Shown: positions 1 through 6,994 of the stretch, in pieces | Layout of the letters: every line of letters starts with the position of its first letter | How positions within the stretch are numbered: the stretch's first letter is position 1 | From: Clostridiales bacterium | GTDB lineage: Bacteria; Bacillota; Clostridia; Christensenellales; Aristaeellaceae | DNA: 9,852 bases | NCBI GenBank assembly: GCA_004556395.1 | Contig: SFHK01000076.1 | Coordinates: 1-9,852 of the forward strand | Reading direction: 5' to 3' | The notes under the pieces: model-generated | Told to the model about the DNA's origin: nothing | Database searches by the model: none | What the model saw: the letters and a program-made list of their open reading frames with translations, nothing else | Program-made: the position numbers and the translations under genes

Positions 1-1
1 G

Positions 2-736
2 TGTTTCGAAGCCGTATTTGCAATCCTTGAAAGCTTTTGTGCCGGGGCTGAAGCTAAGGAAAAGGTGTTAGAAGACCAGAAAGATTTGGCCATCATGATA
101 TTAGAAGACCGTCATTCAATAGACCGTCTGCAAAATATCATTGACGCAACAAACAACCGCCCGTTGAGGGATGCGGCAGAGCAGATGATTTTCGATATTG
201 AAGCCGAAAGCAAGAAGAAATCTGACGCCTTCTGGGCTACTATCCACGCCATCCTTAACTGGATTGAAGTGCAGGCTGCCGACTTCTCCGCGGCAGGCGA
301 AACTCTCTTCTATAAGATCGGAGACCACTATCTGGGCGCATCTCTTCCCGCTCTCGGAGTAATCAGTCTGCTTACGTCCGTTGGAAAGTCTGCCTTAAAT
401 TGGGGTGCTTCTTATGAATCGGCAAAAGAACTGATGACATACTCCGTAATGGAAAGCGAGTTGAACGCTATCGGCGCCTTGGCAAATTGCAATTCGCTTG
501 ACGCAATGAACGACATTGCCCAGCTCTGGTATTCGCTGCAAATAAACGGAACGCTGGCCGCCAAACAATTTACAAAGGATTATGACGCAGGTATTTTTCT
601 TCATATAGCGGAAATGGATCTTATCATAGATAACGCGCATGTGACTTCCGCTTCCTACTTAGTCGGCAAGTTGGATGCAGAGATAACGCGATATAAGCGC
701 GAAGCACAGTCCTTTGCCAGCGCTTGTAATCAATGA
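2..736 (+). CDS. 3' part of an unrecognised protein gene, 5' end outside the window
   Basis: The reading frame is open from base 2 to a TGA at 734-736, giving 244 visible residues. A GTG at 65 could serve as a start, but no convincing ribosome binding site precedes it and the frame stays open upstream, so the gene more likely begins before the window. I recognise no family. The visible protein is mostly charged and helical-looking, with a moderately hydrophobic stretch near visible residues 110-128 that could be a membrane or buried helix. It has no clear catalytic motif. Base composition is lower in GC (about 40-52% in the lines counted) than in downstream genes, with codons such as TTA, ATA and AGA more frequent, which suggests a different origin or a weakly expressed accessory gene. 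The hydrolase start lies 31 bp after its stop, so the two may be co-transcribed. The frame is well supported; the function is unknown. Confidence 0.7.
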   Translation, partial: CFEAVFAILESFCAGAEAKEKVLEDQKDLAIMILEDRHSIDRLQNIIDATNNRPLRDAAEQMIFDIEAESKKKSDAFWATIHAILNWIEVQAADFSAAGETLFYKIGDHYLGASLPALGVISLLTSVGKSALNWGASYESAKELMTYSVMESELNAIGALANCNSLDAMNDIAQLWYSLQINGTLAAKQFTKDYDAGIFLHIAEMDLIIDNAHVTSASYLVGKLDAEITRYKREAQSFASACNQ

Positions 737-767
737 GACCTAATGATAGAATGAGGTGCGCCATTTT

Positions 768-1697
768 ATGAACTGGATTCTTAGCGCCTTAGTTTTGCTC
801 CTGCTGATCCCTGCGGCAGTGGAAGAGTGCTATCAGCTTGTGTTTTCCGTGCCAAAGAAAGGCGAGGATGCAATTTTTGCGCTGCCGGAGACGGAGCAGT
901 ATCGGCCTTTTGCGGAGACGACGCGAGGGATGATTCGCGCGGCGCTGGATATGGAGTATGAGCCGGTGAGCATTGTTTCCCATGACGGGCTGAAGCTGTT
1001 CGGGAAGGTCTATGCGTCTGGCGCGGCCGCGCCGTGGCTGATTCTGTTTCACGGCTATCGGAGCCGCGCGGAGCGCGACTTCTGCGGCGGGCTGCGGTTC
1101 GGCGTGGAATCGGGGTATAACGTTCTGCTCGTCGACCAGCGCGCGCACGGGAGAAGCGAGGGAAAGTGCCTTTCCTTCGGGGTGCTGGAGCGCCGCGACT
1201 GTCTTTCGTGGGTCAATTTCGTGGTGTCAAGAGCGGGAGAAGGCGCGAAAATCGTGCTTTACGGCATGTCCATGGGCGCGGCGACCGTGCTTATGGCGGC
1301 GGGGCTGAAGTTGCCGAAAAATGTGGTCGGAATCGTCGCGGACTGCGGATATACCGCGCCGGAAGCCATCATCAAAACGGTAATTCGCAAATATCATCTT
1401 CCGGTCTTTCCGATCTATCCGCTGATTCGCCTTGGCGGACGGCTGTTCGGCGGCTTTGACCTTGAGGGAGCATCCGCCGCGCGCGCCATGGACGAATGCG
1501 ATATTCCGGTTCTGTTCATCCACGGCGGCGACGACCGCTTCGTCCCCTGCGATATGGGCAGGGAAAACTATGCTCACTGCCGCTCGGCAGGCAAGGAACT
1601 GCTGATCGTTCCGGGCGCCGGTCACGGCATGAGCTACATGGTAGATAAAACGGCCTACCTGACGGCGGTATCGACCTTTCTGAACAAGATACGATAA
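768..1697 (+). CDS. Membrane-anchored alpha/beta hydrolase (serine hydrolase)
   Basis: This is a 309-residue alpha/beta-hydrolase-fold enzyme, probably an esterase, lipase or peptidase-like hydrolase acting at the outer face of the membrane; the substrate cannot be inferred. Residues 1-16 form a hydrophobic N-terminal segment (signal anchor or signal peptide) with no lipobox. Visible landmarks are the oxyanion HG at 95-96 (LFHGY), a DQRAHGRS strand-turn, the nucleophile elbow GMSMG with Ser168, the acid Asp256 in HGGDDRFVP and His286 in GAGHGMS, so the triad is intact. The overall plan resembles BAAT/YqkD-like extracellular hydrolases of Firmicutes. An in-frame GTG at 756 exists, but ATG 768 has GAGGTG at 753-758 with nine-base spacing, so I chose 768. 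It follows the upstream gene by 31 bp with no visible promoter and ends 18 bp before a strong hairpin. Confidence 0.9.
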   Translation: MNWILSALVLLLLIPAAVEECYQLVFSVPKKGEDAIFALPETEQYRPFAETTRGMIRAALDMEYEPVSIVSHDGLKLFGKVYASGAAAPWLILFHGYRSRAERDFCGGLRFGVESGYNVLLVDQRAHGRSEGKCLSFGVLERRDCLSWVNFVVSRAGEGAKIVLYGMSMGAATVLMAAGLKLPKNVVGIVADCGYTAPEAIIKTVIRKYHLPVFPIYPLIRLGGRLFGGFDLEGASAARAMDECDIPVLFIHGGDDRFVPCDMGRENYAHCRSAGKELLIVPGAGHGMSYMVDKTAYLTAVSTFLNKIR

Positions 1698-1715
1698 TCC
1701 CATGGAATAAAACCG

Positions 1716-1753
1716 TTCCGGCGTTCCTCACATTTGCATGAGGAACGCCGGAA
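1716..1753. terminator. Bidirectional intrinsic terminator between convergent genes
   Basis: A perfect 15-bp inverted repeat (1716-1730 with 1739-1753) encloses an 8-base loop. It sits between the stop of the hydrolase (1697, plus) and the stop of the flotillin (1762, minus). Read on minus, the stem is followed by GGTTTTATT, a good U-tract. Read on plus it is followed by a weaker T-rich run (TGTCTGTATTATTCTT). It probably serves both genes. Confidence 0.85.
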
Positions 1754-1761
1754 TGTCTGTA

Positions 1762-3204
1762 TTATTCTTCGCTTCCCGTCTGCGGTTCGGCCGGAGCCTC
1801 CGCGGGCTCGGCGGTTTCCGCATCCGGTACATGGCGGCCGACGAGACCGCCGGAGGCGACCTTATTCAGCAGGCCGGGAATATCGAGGTTCGTGGCGGCC
1901 TTGATGGCTTCGAAGGACTGCATCATAGAGCCGGTCACGTCGCGGGTCAGGCCGGTAGCCGCGCCCTCGCCGAACAGGATGATCTTATCGGTCTGGCCGA
2001 GCGGCTCACCGATGGCGCGTGCGACCTCGGGCAGCTTGTCGACGACCATCTCGAGCATCGCGGCCTGTCCATACAGCTGCATGGCTTCCGCCTTGCGGCG
2101 AATGGCCTCGGCCTCCGCGCGTCCCTTCATTTCGATGGCCTCGGCAGCCTTCTGGGATTCGTACAGCTCCGCGTCGGCCTTGGCCTGACGCTCGAAGCGC
2201 TCGGCCTCGGCGCGGGCGATGCGCGCGTCCTTTTCGGCGTTCGCCTTTTCGCGCACCTCCACGTTCAGGCGCTCGCGCTCGATTTCGACCTGCTGCTTCT
2301 TCAGCTCCGTTTCCTTCAGAAGGCGCGTCATTTCGGCGGCGGCGCGCTCGGTTTCGTAGGTCTTGCGGATGCGCTCCTGCTCGATCTTGTAGGTTTCGTC
2401 GGCCTTGGCCTTCTCCTGATCGGACTCAATCTTGTAGGCGGCCTTGCGAAGCTCAAGCTCCTTGTTCTGCTCCGCAATAATCGCCTGCGCCTCGATCTCG
2501 GCCTTGTGCCCTTCCTGCTCCGCCTTGGCGCGCGCGATCTTGGCGTCGCGCTCCTTGTCCACGATATTCTGAAGCGCCATGGTCTCGATCACGTTGTTGT
2601 CCTTGTCGGAGAAGTTCTGAATCGTCAGGTTGATGATCTCAAGACCCATGTTGCCCATATCGGACATGGCGGCCTTGATGGACTCCTGCGCGAACTTGTC
2701 GCGGTTCTGCACCAGCTCGGCGATGGTCATCTGGCCGATGATCTCGCGCATGTTGCCCTCCAGCACGTCCTTGGCGAGCGCCTTGATGTGGTCGGAGTCG
2801 TAGTGCAGCAGCTGCTCCGCCGCCGTGGCGATGGACAGATCGTCCGAGCCGATCTTGATGTTGGCCACCGCGTCCACCAGCACCGATATGTATTCCTTGG
2901 TGGGAACGGGCTGCGCCGTCTTGATGTCCACCTGCATCAGGCACATGTCCAGCTTGTCGATGCGCTCCACCGCCGGAACCCAGAACGTCGCGCCGCCGCG
3001 CACGATGCGGTAGCCGAACTGCTTCACGGCGACCGTGCCGTCGTGATTTCGCACCTTGTAGCGCCTGCGCAGGAAGCCGGAGATGATCAGCGCCGTGTCC
3101 GGCGGAGCGATTTTGTACCGCGGCAGTAATTTGATCAGAAGGATTAAGCCCACGATGGCAATCGGAACCCAGTACCAGTATTGCAGCAGTCTCTCAAAAT
3201 CCAT
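1762..3204 (-). CDS. floT: Flotillin / SPFH-domain membrane scaffold protein (FloT/YuaG type)
   Basis: The product is a 480-residue flotillin, an inner-face membrane scaffold that organises functional membrane microdomains; family members affect signalling, secretion and membrane fluidity. A single membrane segment lies at residues 11-28. The SPFH/band-7 domain follows at about 35-210, then a long alanine- and glutamate-rich coiled coil at about 215-385 with many EA repeats typical of flotillins, then a C-terminal assembly region and an acidic, proline-rich tail (460-480). The length is close to B. subtilis YuaG (about 509). The frame extends 52 codons upstream, but ATG 3204 is preceded by AGAGGTG at proper distance, lies about 31 bases after the predicted transcription start, and gives the correct family N-terminus. 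The gene appears monocistronic: own promoter, terminator just after the stop, and no NfeD partner gene next to it in this window. Confidence 0.93.
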   Translation of the reverse strand: MDFERLLQYWYWVPIAIVGLILLIKLLPRYKIAPPDTALIISGFLRRRYKVRNHDGTVAVKQFGYRIVRGGATFWVPAVERIDKLDMCLMQVDIKTAQPVPTKEYISVLVDAVANIKIGSDDLSIATAAEQLLHYDSDHIKALAKDVLEGNMREIIGQMTIAELVQNRDKFAQESIKAAMSDMGNMGLEIINLTIQNFSDKDNNVIETMALQNIVDKERDAKIARAKAEQEGHKAEIEAQAIIAEQNKELELRKAAYKIESDQEKAKADETYKIEQERIRKTYETERAAAEMTRLLKETELKKQQVEIERERLNVEVREKANAEKDARIARAEAERFERQAKADAELYESQKAAEAIEMKGRAEAEAIRRKAEAMQLYGQAAMLEMVVDKLPEVARAIGEPLGQTDKIILFGEGAATGLTRDVTGSMMQSFEAIKAATNLDIPGLLNKVASGGLVGRHVPDAETAEPAEAPAEPQTGSEE

Positions 3205-3241
3205 TCTTCGCACCTCTTTCCCACAGATTTCCTTTAGAAAA

Positions 3242-3270
3242 AGTATACCGGAACCGCATGGATTTGTCAA
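3242..3270 (-). promoter_or_regulatory. SigA-type promoter of the flotillin gene
   Basis: On the minus strand the -35 is TTGACA (3270-3265), the spacer is exactly 17 bp and the -10 is TATACT (3247-3242). The predicted start of transcription is near 3235, giving a short leader of about 30 bases that contains the flotillin ribosome binding site. It lies within an AT-rich island in otherwise GC-rich DNA. Confidence 0.85.
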
Positions 3271-3307
3271 CAGAAAGCTTTCCGCTTTGAAGGTTCGGAT
3301 TTTTTTG

Positions 3308-3336
3308 TTGACATATATTTCAATATATAATATAAT
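3308..3336 (+). promoter_or_regulatory. Perfect-consensus SigA-type promoter of the ABC transporter unit
   Basis: The elements are TTGACA at 3308-3313, a 17-bp spacer that is almost all A and T, and TATAAT at 3331-3336. All twelve promoter bases match consensus. The predicted start is near 3343, leaving a leader of about 138 bases before the ABC start codon at 3481. The -35 box is 37 bp from the -35 box of the divergent flotillin promoter, so a regulator bound between them could affect both. Confidence 0.9.
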
Positions 3337-3406
3337 ATTCATAGATTCTGCGTGCATCATTTATATGAAAGGTTGATTTGTGAAATGACCAAGTAGAGAA
3401 TCAGCT

Positions 3407-3484
3407 ATGGAAGCGGATACTTCCGCGGCGTTCGCTTCCGGTGAAGCCCCGCCGGCAGCCGCGCCGGCACAGGGAGCCATATGA
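3407..3484 (+). CDS. Possible 25-aa leader peptide translationally coupled to the ABC transporter
   Basis: An ATG at 3407 opens a 25-codon frame rich in alanine and proline, with a few acidic residues near its N-terminus. Its TGA (3482-3484) overlaps the ATG of the ABC gene as ATGA, the classic arrangement for translational coupling. It lies wholly within the predicted leader transcript. Its own ribosome binding site is weak (AGAGAA, about eight bases upstream), and it has no signal peptide, membrane segment, double-glycine site or cysteine-rich core, so a bacteriocin or RiPP precursor is not supported by sequence. It could be a regulatory leader peptide, a helper for ABC translation, or chance. 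The overlap is what I see; the coding claim is inference. Confidence 0.35.
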   Translation: MEADTSAAFASGEAPPAAAPAQGAI

Positions 3485-5049
3485 GGAAAATCCTTGCATA
3501 CTTCCGTGAATTCTACAAGCATAACCGCTGGCTTCTGCTTCTCTACCTGCTCCTGACGATTCTGCATAAAACGCTTGCTTTCATCTCCCCCATCGCTCTG
3601 CAGCGCCTGATCGACGCGCTTGTCGCGGGCAATTACGGCGACTTTCTTCAAGCGCTTTGGATAAAAATCGGGCTGACTGCTGCATTTATACTGGCGCTCG
3701 TCTTTCGTTCCTACGCCGAACAGATCGCCGAAACGAACGCAGCGGCCATAAGCAACGAACGCGTGCTGAAGGATATGCTGTTCATGCCATTCGTGAAGCT
3801 GCGGCAGAACGGCGTGGGACACTTTATTCACCTTCTGGAACGCGACGTCGACCGCGTGAGGGGTCTGGCGTTCTACGATTTCGTTACGCTCGCGTCCAAC
3901 ATCCTTCTGACAATCGCCATGCTCGTCTATCTGCTGCGCGTCGACCGGCCGCTGTCGTTCATCATCATCGCCATCATCTTCCTGCTGATTCTGACGACGA
4001 AGGCCATGCTTCCAAGGCTGGGAAAGGCGGAGTCCGTCATCATGAACGAAGCCGAGCAGCTGAACGACATAACGGACGAATGCTATTCGGGCAGCGAAAC
4101 GCTGCGCGCCGGAAACGCCGAAGGCTTCTTCATCGGGCGCATGAGGAAAATTGTGGAGCGGCTCGCTGCCGCTCAGAAAAAGCGCGCGAAGATCGAAATC
4201 TTCTACGATTACCTGCTGATCACGGGCATGATGAACCTCGCGAATACCCTCATCTATTGCATAGGCGGTCTGCGCGTGTTCTACAACGCCATGACCATCG
4301 GTGCCATAACGACCTTCGCCATGTACTTTTCCTCCCTGTGGGGCTACGTCGACGGCTTTATGGCCTTCGCGAAGGAATATAAGCTGAAAAAGATTTCGCT
4401 GGATCGCCTGACCGAGCTGCACGAGCAGAACGGCGAAGCCAAGCGTATCGGCCTCGGAACCCTGCCGCCGTTTGAAACGCTGGAGGTGCGCGGCCTTGGC
4501 TGTTCGTATGACCAGAAGAAGGTTCTGAACGACCTCTCCTTCACCATTCATCGCGGAGACCGGATGCTGATTCTCGGCGAAAACGGAAGCGGCAAATCGA
4601 CCTTGGCGCGCGTTCTGTGCAAGCTGCTGACCCCGACCTCCGGCCAGCTGCTCTATAACGGCCTTGATTACAAAGACCTTGACGAAGCGCTTCTGCGAAG
4701 CCGCGTTTTGCTGATTCCGGCCGACGCGTTCATCATCGAGGGCAGCTGGGTCGACAACCTTCTGGGCGCGAGGCCGTCCGTCGAAGCGCCGAAGGGACTG
4801 AGGGACGTTGCCATCGAAAAGAAGGGCGGCAACCTGTCCAGCGGCCAGCGCAAGCAATTACAGCTTCTGCGCTGCCTGTCCTCCGACGCGGACGTGATCA
4901 TCCTCGACGAGCCGTTCAACTTCGTCGACAGCGACTCAAAGACGCGCCTGTGGAAGAACATCCTGCAAACCTGCGGCGAAAAAACCATCGTCGTGATCTC
5001 GCACGACTCCATGCCCAAAGACGACTGCAACCGCCTGCTACAGCTGTAA
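3481..5049 (+). CDS. ABC half-transporter (fused membrane and ATPase domains), divergent nucleotide-binding domain
   Basis: The 522-residue protein carries a type-I exporter-like membrane domain (about 1-305, with hydrophobic segments near the N-terminus, about 60-75, 140-180 and 240-285) fused to an ATPase domain (about 335-522), so it would act as a homodimer or heterodimer in the cytoplasmic membrane. Walker A GENGSGKST is at 366-374, signature LSSGQ at 452-456, Walker B VIILDEP from 472 with catalytic Glu477, and the switch His508. Two features are odd. The Q-loop glutamine position reads IPAD, with Ala414 where Gln is usual. The Q-loop to signature distance is about 38 residues against roughly 55-60 in typical exporters, so the helical subdomain is shortened. 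The substrate is unknown. Start: AGGGAG at 3471-3476, only four bases away, and no in-frame alternative; coupling with the overlapping upstream frame may help. Confidence 0.92.
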   Translation: MRKILAYFREFYKHNRWLLLLYLLLTILHKTLAFISPIALQRLIDALVAGNYGDFLQALWIKIGLTAAFILALVFRSYAEQIAETNAAAISNERVLKDMLFMPFVKLRQNGVGHFIHLLERDVDRVRGLAFYDFVTLASNILLTIAMLVYLLRVDRPLSFIIIAIIFLLILTTKAMLPRLGKAESVIMNEAEQLNDITDECYSGSETLRAGNAEGFFIGRMRKIVERLAAAQKKRAKIEIFYDYLLITGMMNLANTLIYCIGGLRVFYNAMTIGAITTFAMYFSSLWGYVDGFMAFAKEYKLKKISLDRLTELHEQNGEAKRIGLGTLPPFETLEVRGLGCSYDQKKVLNDLSFTIHRGDRMLILGENGSGKSTLARVLCKLLTPTSGQLLYNGLDYKDLDEALLRSRVLLIPADAFIIEGSWVDNLLGARPSVEAPKGLRDVAIEKKGGNLSSGQRKQLQLLRCLSSDADVIILDEPFNFVDSDSKTRLWKNILQTCGEKTIVVISHDSMPKDDCNRLLQL

Positions 5050-5061
5050 TCGCCAAAGACC

Positions 5062-5102
5062 TTCCCCGACGCAGAAACCATTCGCGCCGGGGAAAATTTT
5101 TT
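5062..5102 (+). terminator. Intrinsic terminator of the ABC transporter unit
   Basis: An 11-bp stem with one mismatch (5062-5072 with 5084-5094) is followed by AAAATTTTTT, whose T-run is 5097-5102. It starts 13 bases after the ABC stop. The last bases touch the stop codon of the convergent minus-strand gene (5101-5103). On minus the hairpin lies just past that stop, but the T-tract there is weak, so it is mainly a plus-strand terminator. Confidence 0.85.
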
Positions 5103-6105
5103 ATGGCTCCACTTTGTCGGCCTTCATCTCCGTAAGCTTCCACGCCCCATCCCGCATGACGGCTTCATAATACACCGGCACGGCCTCCGCCAGCGCGGAA
5201 CGGAGCGGGCGAACGGCCGCGACGGCGTGCCGACCGTCCGGCGGCGCGAAGCGAAGCTGCGCCGTGCCGCCCGTGGAGAGCGCGACCTGCCGCGCGGATT
5301 CGTCCATCCGCGCGCCGTCGTCAAAGTACGACGCGGCCGCTTCGTCAAGCCCGAGCTGCACGCATTCCAGCGCGGCGCGCGCGCAGTCCGCCGGGGTCGT
5401 CGCGCGGAACTCGCCGGACGGGTTCGCCACGAGCTCCGGCGTTTCCGGCTCGAAGCGCTCGCCCGCGCTGCGCCACACGGTGCGCCGCATGTGCCCCGCC
5501 AGATCGCCCACGTTCTCCGCCACGGCGATGCGCCCGCCGCCCAGAAACACAATCTCGTCGCCCAGCGCGCGCAGGCGTTCGCCGCCCGTCTCCGCGTCCA
5601 GCGCGATCACAAACCGCCCGCCGCCCTCGCGCGCGCCGGAGACGTACAGAAGTCCGTCGCCCTCCGCGAGCGTCGGCTCCTTTGCGCCGTCCGGCAGCTC
5701 CACCGTCAAAGGCCGCCCCGCGTCCTCGATGGAAAGCACCGTCTTCTCGCCCCGCGCCCGCACACGCAGCGCGCGCCCCGCGCCGGTAAGCAGCGTTTCC
5801 TCCGGCACGGCCGGATACACGCGGTCGGGCGCAAGCTCCAGCTCCGTAACGCCGAACGGCCACGCCACGGCGCTCACGCCCCGCAGCCCGTCAAACGACG
5901 CGGGCACCGGCCGCCCCGCCGAAAACGCGAACCGCCGCGCCATCGAAAGATAGCCCGGCGCCAGCGGCTGAAATTCCAGATATATCGCGCCGTACGGCCC
6001 GACCGGCCGAAACAGGGGCGCGTCCGGCCGCGCTTCGCCCCAGAAATCCCCGTTCACCGACACGATTCCCTCCACCGCCGAGGTAAGCATGATCATCGGC
6101 TGCAT
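5101..6105 (-). CDS. Unrecognised 334-aa protein, very GC-rich
   Basis: I do not recognise the family. The 334-residue product has no signal peptide and no evident membrane segment. The first half, rich in glycine, valine and proline, looks like beta-sheet material: residues around 10-100 read as short strands and could be a PEGA- or Ig-like fold, and 115-215 show repeated strand-turn patterns (LLYVSG, FVIALD, IVFLGG, RIAVAE). The last 105 residues (230-334) resemble an NTF2-like or DUF4878-like domain: an N-terminal helix with ARAALECVQLG, then strands ending in YYEAVMRDGAWKLTEM. These are inferences from pattern only. Start: the frame extends 37 codons upstream, but ATG 6105 has AAGGGAGGG seven bases away. 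Codon third positions are almost all G or C, much more extreme than the gene at the left edge. It appears to be a single-gene unit. Confidence 0.8.
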   Translation of the reverse strand: MQPMIMLTSAVEGIVSVNGDFWGEARPDAPLFRPVGPYGAIYLEFQPLAPGYLSMARRFAFSAGRPVPASFDGLRGVSAVAWPFGVTELELAPDRVYPAVPEETLLTGAGRALRVRARGEKTVLSIEDAGRPLTVELPDGAKEPTLAEGDGLLYVSGAREGGGRFVIALDAETGGERLRALGDEIVFLGGGRIAVAENVGDLAGHMRRTVWRSAGERFEPETPELVANPSGEFRATTPADCARAALECVQLGLDEAAASYFDDGARMDESARQVALSTGGTAQLRFAPPDGRHAVAAVRPLRSALAEAVPVYYEAVMRDGAWKLTEMKADKVEP

Positions 6106-6175
6106 ACGTCGCCCTCCCTTTTCCTCAAGCCTATGCGGCGGAACGTAAATATATTTCGACAGTATTACAAAACAG

Positions 6176-6204
6176 TTGCAGGCTCGACAGATGTGTGCTA
6201 TAAT
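6176..6204 (+). promoter_or_regulatory. Extended -10 SigA-type promoter of the DUF4342 gene
   Basis: The elements are TTGCAG at 6176-6181, a 17-bp spacer ending in TGC, and TATAAT at 6199-6204. The TGn before the -10 makes it an extended -10 promoter. The predicted start is near 6211, about 40 bases upstream of ATG 6251. It argues against starting the downstream protein at 6176, which would lie inside the promoter. Confidence 0.85.
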
Positions 6205-6250
6205 TTCCCCATGCAAGCTGTTTTTGTACCGCGGAAAGGTGGTATTTTCT

Positions 6251-6829
6251 ATGACTCGACTGGAAATGGTGGAAAAGATTCGCGAGAAGACCGGCGTTAC
6301 CTACGACGAGGCGCGCACGGCGCTGGAAAACGCAAACTGGGATATGCTGGACGCGATTGTGGCTTTGGAGCACAAGACCGGCGCGGCGGAAGCGCAGAGC
6401 GCGCCCAAGGCGACGGCAGAAACCGTGCAGGATGCCGCCCCCGCGCCGAGAAAGCGCGTCGTGCGCCGCGCGAGCGCGGGCGAGGTGGGCGACAAAATCG
6501 CCAACGTCGTGCGCTGGATCGGCTCGTTCATTCAGAAGATCGACGAAACGTGCGTCGAGGTGAGCCGCAAGGACGAAACGCTGTTCACGGTTTCGGTTCT
6601 GTTCGTCATCATGCTGTTCATTCTGAAGTGGTGGGTGCCGGTTCTGCTGGTCGTGGCCAGCCTGTTCACCGGCTATCGCTATCGCATCACGGGCAGCTCC
6701 ATGATCGCGCGCGCCGCCAACGCCGCGAGCAGCAAGGCCAGCAGCAAGGCAGAGGAAATCAGGGAGCAGATGAACCGCTCGGACGACGACGATTCCCAGC
6801 CGCAGGCGCAGGCGACGCCGCACAAATGA
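6251..6829 (+). CDS. DUF4342 family membrane protein with UBA-like N-terminal domain
   Basis: The 192-residue product begins with a UBA/TS-N-like three-helix domain (residues 1-45; pattern MVEKIREKTGVTYDEA, then NWDMLDAIVALE). A variable charged and alanine-rich linker (46-75) follows, then an amphipathic helix with VGDKIANVVRWIG, and a hydrophobic block at about 110-140 (one long or two short membrane segments) ending in GYRYRI. The tail is hydrophilic and rich in Ser, Asp and Gln. This order matches the DUF4342 family common in Clostridia; the molecular role is not established. The UBA-like domain probably mediates a protein contact, as in EF-Ts. Start: ATG 6251 has AAAGGTGG about nine bases upstream and follows a clear promoter. 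No T-tract terminator is evident directly after the stop. Confidence 0.88.
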   Translation: MTRLEMVEKIREKTGVTYDEARTALENANWDMLDAIVALEHKTGAAEAQSAPKATAETVQDAAPAPRKRVVRRASAGEVGDKIANVVRWIGSFIQKIDETCVEVSRKDETLFTVSVLFVIMLFILKWWVPVLLVVASLFTGYRYRITGSSMIARAANAASSKASSKAEEIREQMNRSDDDDSQPQAQATPHK

Positions 6830-6867
6830 GGTGGTCGGCTGGCGAATGGATTTTTCGTCAGATGCAG

Positions 6868-6913
6868 ATGCAAATTTCGAAGGTTTACTGGCGGTAAATC
6901 GAGGAATTTGCAT
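6868..6913. repeat. Nested inverted repeat, possible structured RNA or protein site
   Basis: The outer arms ATGCAAATT (6868-6876) and AATTTGCAT (6905-6913) are perfect 9-bp inverted repeats. Inside, 6882-6888 pairs with 6894-6900 (seven pairs including one G-U) around a 5-base loop. No T-tract follows, so it is not a standard intrinsic terminator. It lies 39 bases after the DUF4342 stop and could stabilise that message's 3' end, form part of a small RNA, or be a protein-binding site. Confidence 0.5.
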
Positions 6914-6994
6914 GCCGCAGATGGCGGAAAAGACTTCGCCCGACGCGCCGCCGAATTGGGCGGTGGTGCCGTACATAAATTTACAGTCTCCTGC

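Noticed and set aside
1738..3129. A 463-codon plus-strand frame opposite the flotillin gene
   Set aside because: The flotillin on minus is unmistakable, with its own promoter and ribosome binding site. The antisense product is Leu-, Gly- and His-rich shadow sequence, and its start lies within the terminator hairpin.
3407..3484. Reading the 25-codon frame as a RiPP or bacteriocin precursor for the adjacent ABC exporter
   Set aside because: The peptide has no cysteines, no double-glycine leader and no ring-forming core residues apart from a few Ser and Thr. The ABC protein lacks an N-terminal peptidase domain, and no modification enzyme gene is nearby.
3361..4857. A 498-codon minus-strand frame opposite the ABC transporter
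   Set aside because: The ABC motifs on plus are complete. The antisense frame has no family resemblance and begins near the divergent promoter region of the other strand.
6106..6175. A minus-strand promoter for the 334-aa gene (TAATAC- and TATATT-like boxes)
   Set aside because: Several AT-rich hexamers exist, but none has a matching -35 at 16-18 bp, so no promoter could be assigned.
5227..6897. A 556-codon plus-strand frame opposite the 334-aa gene, continuing into the DUF4342 gene
   Set aside because: It is Arg-, His- and Pro-rich shadow sequence with no ribosome binding site. It crosses a promoter and overlaps the well-supported DUF4342 gene in another frame.
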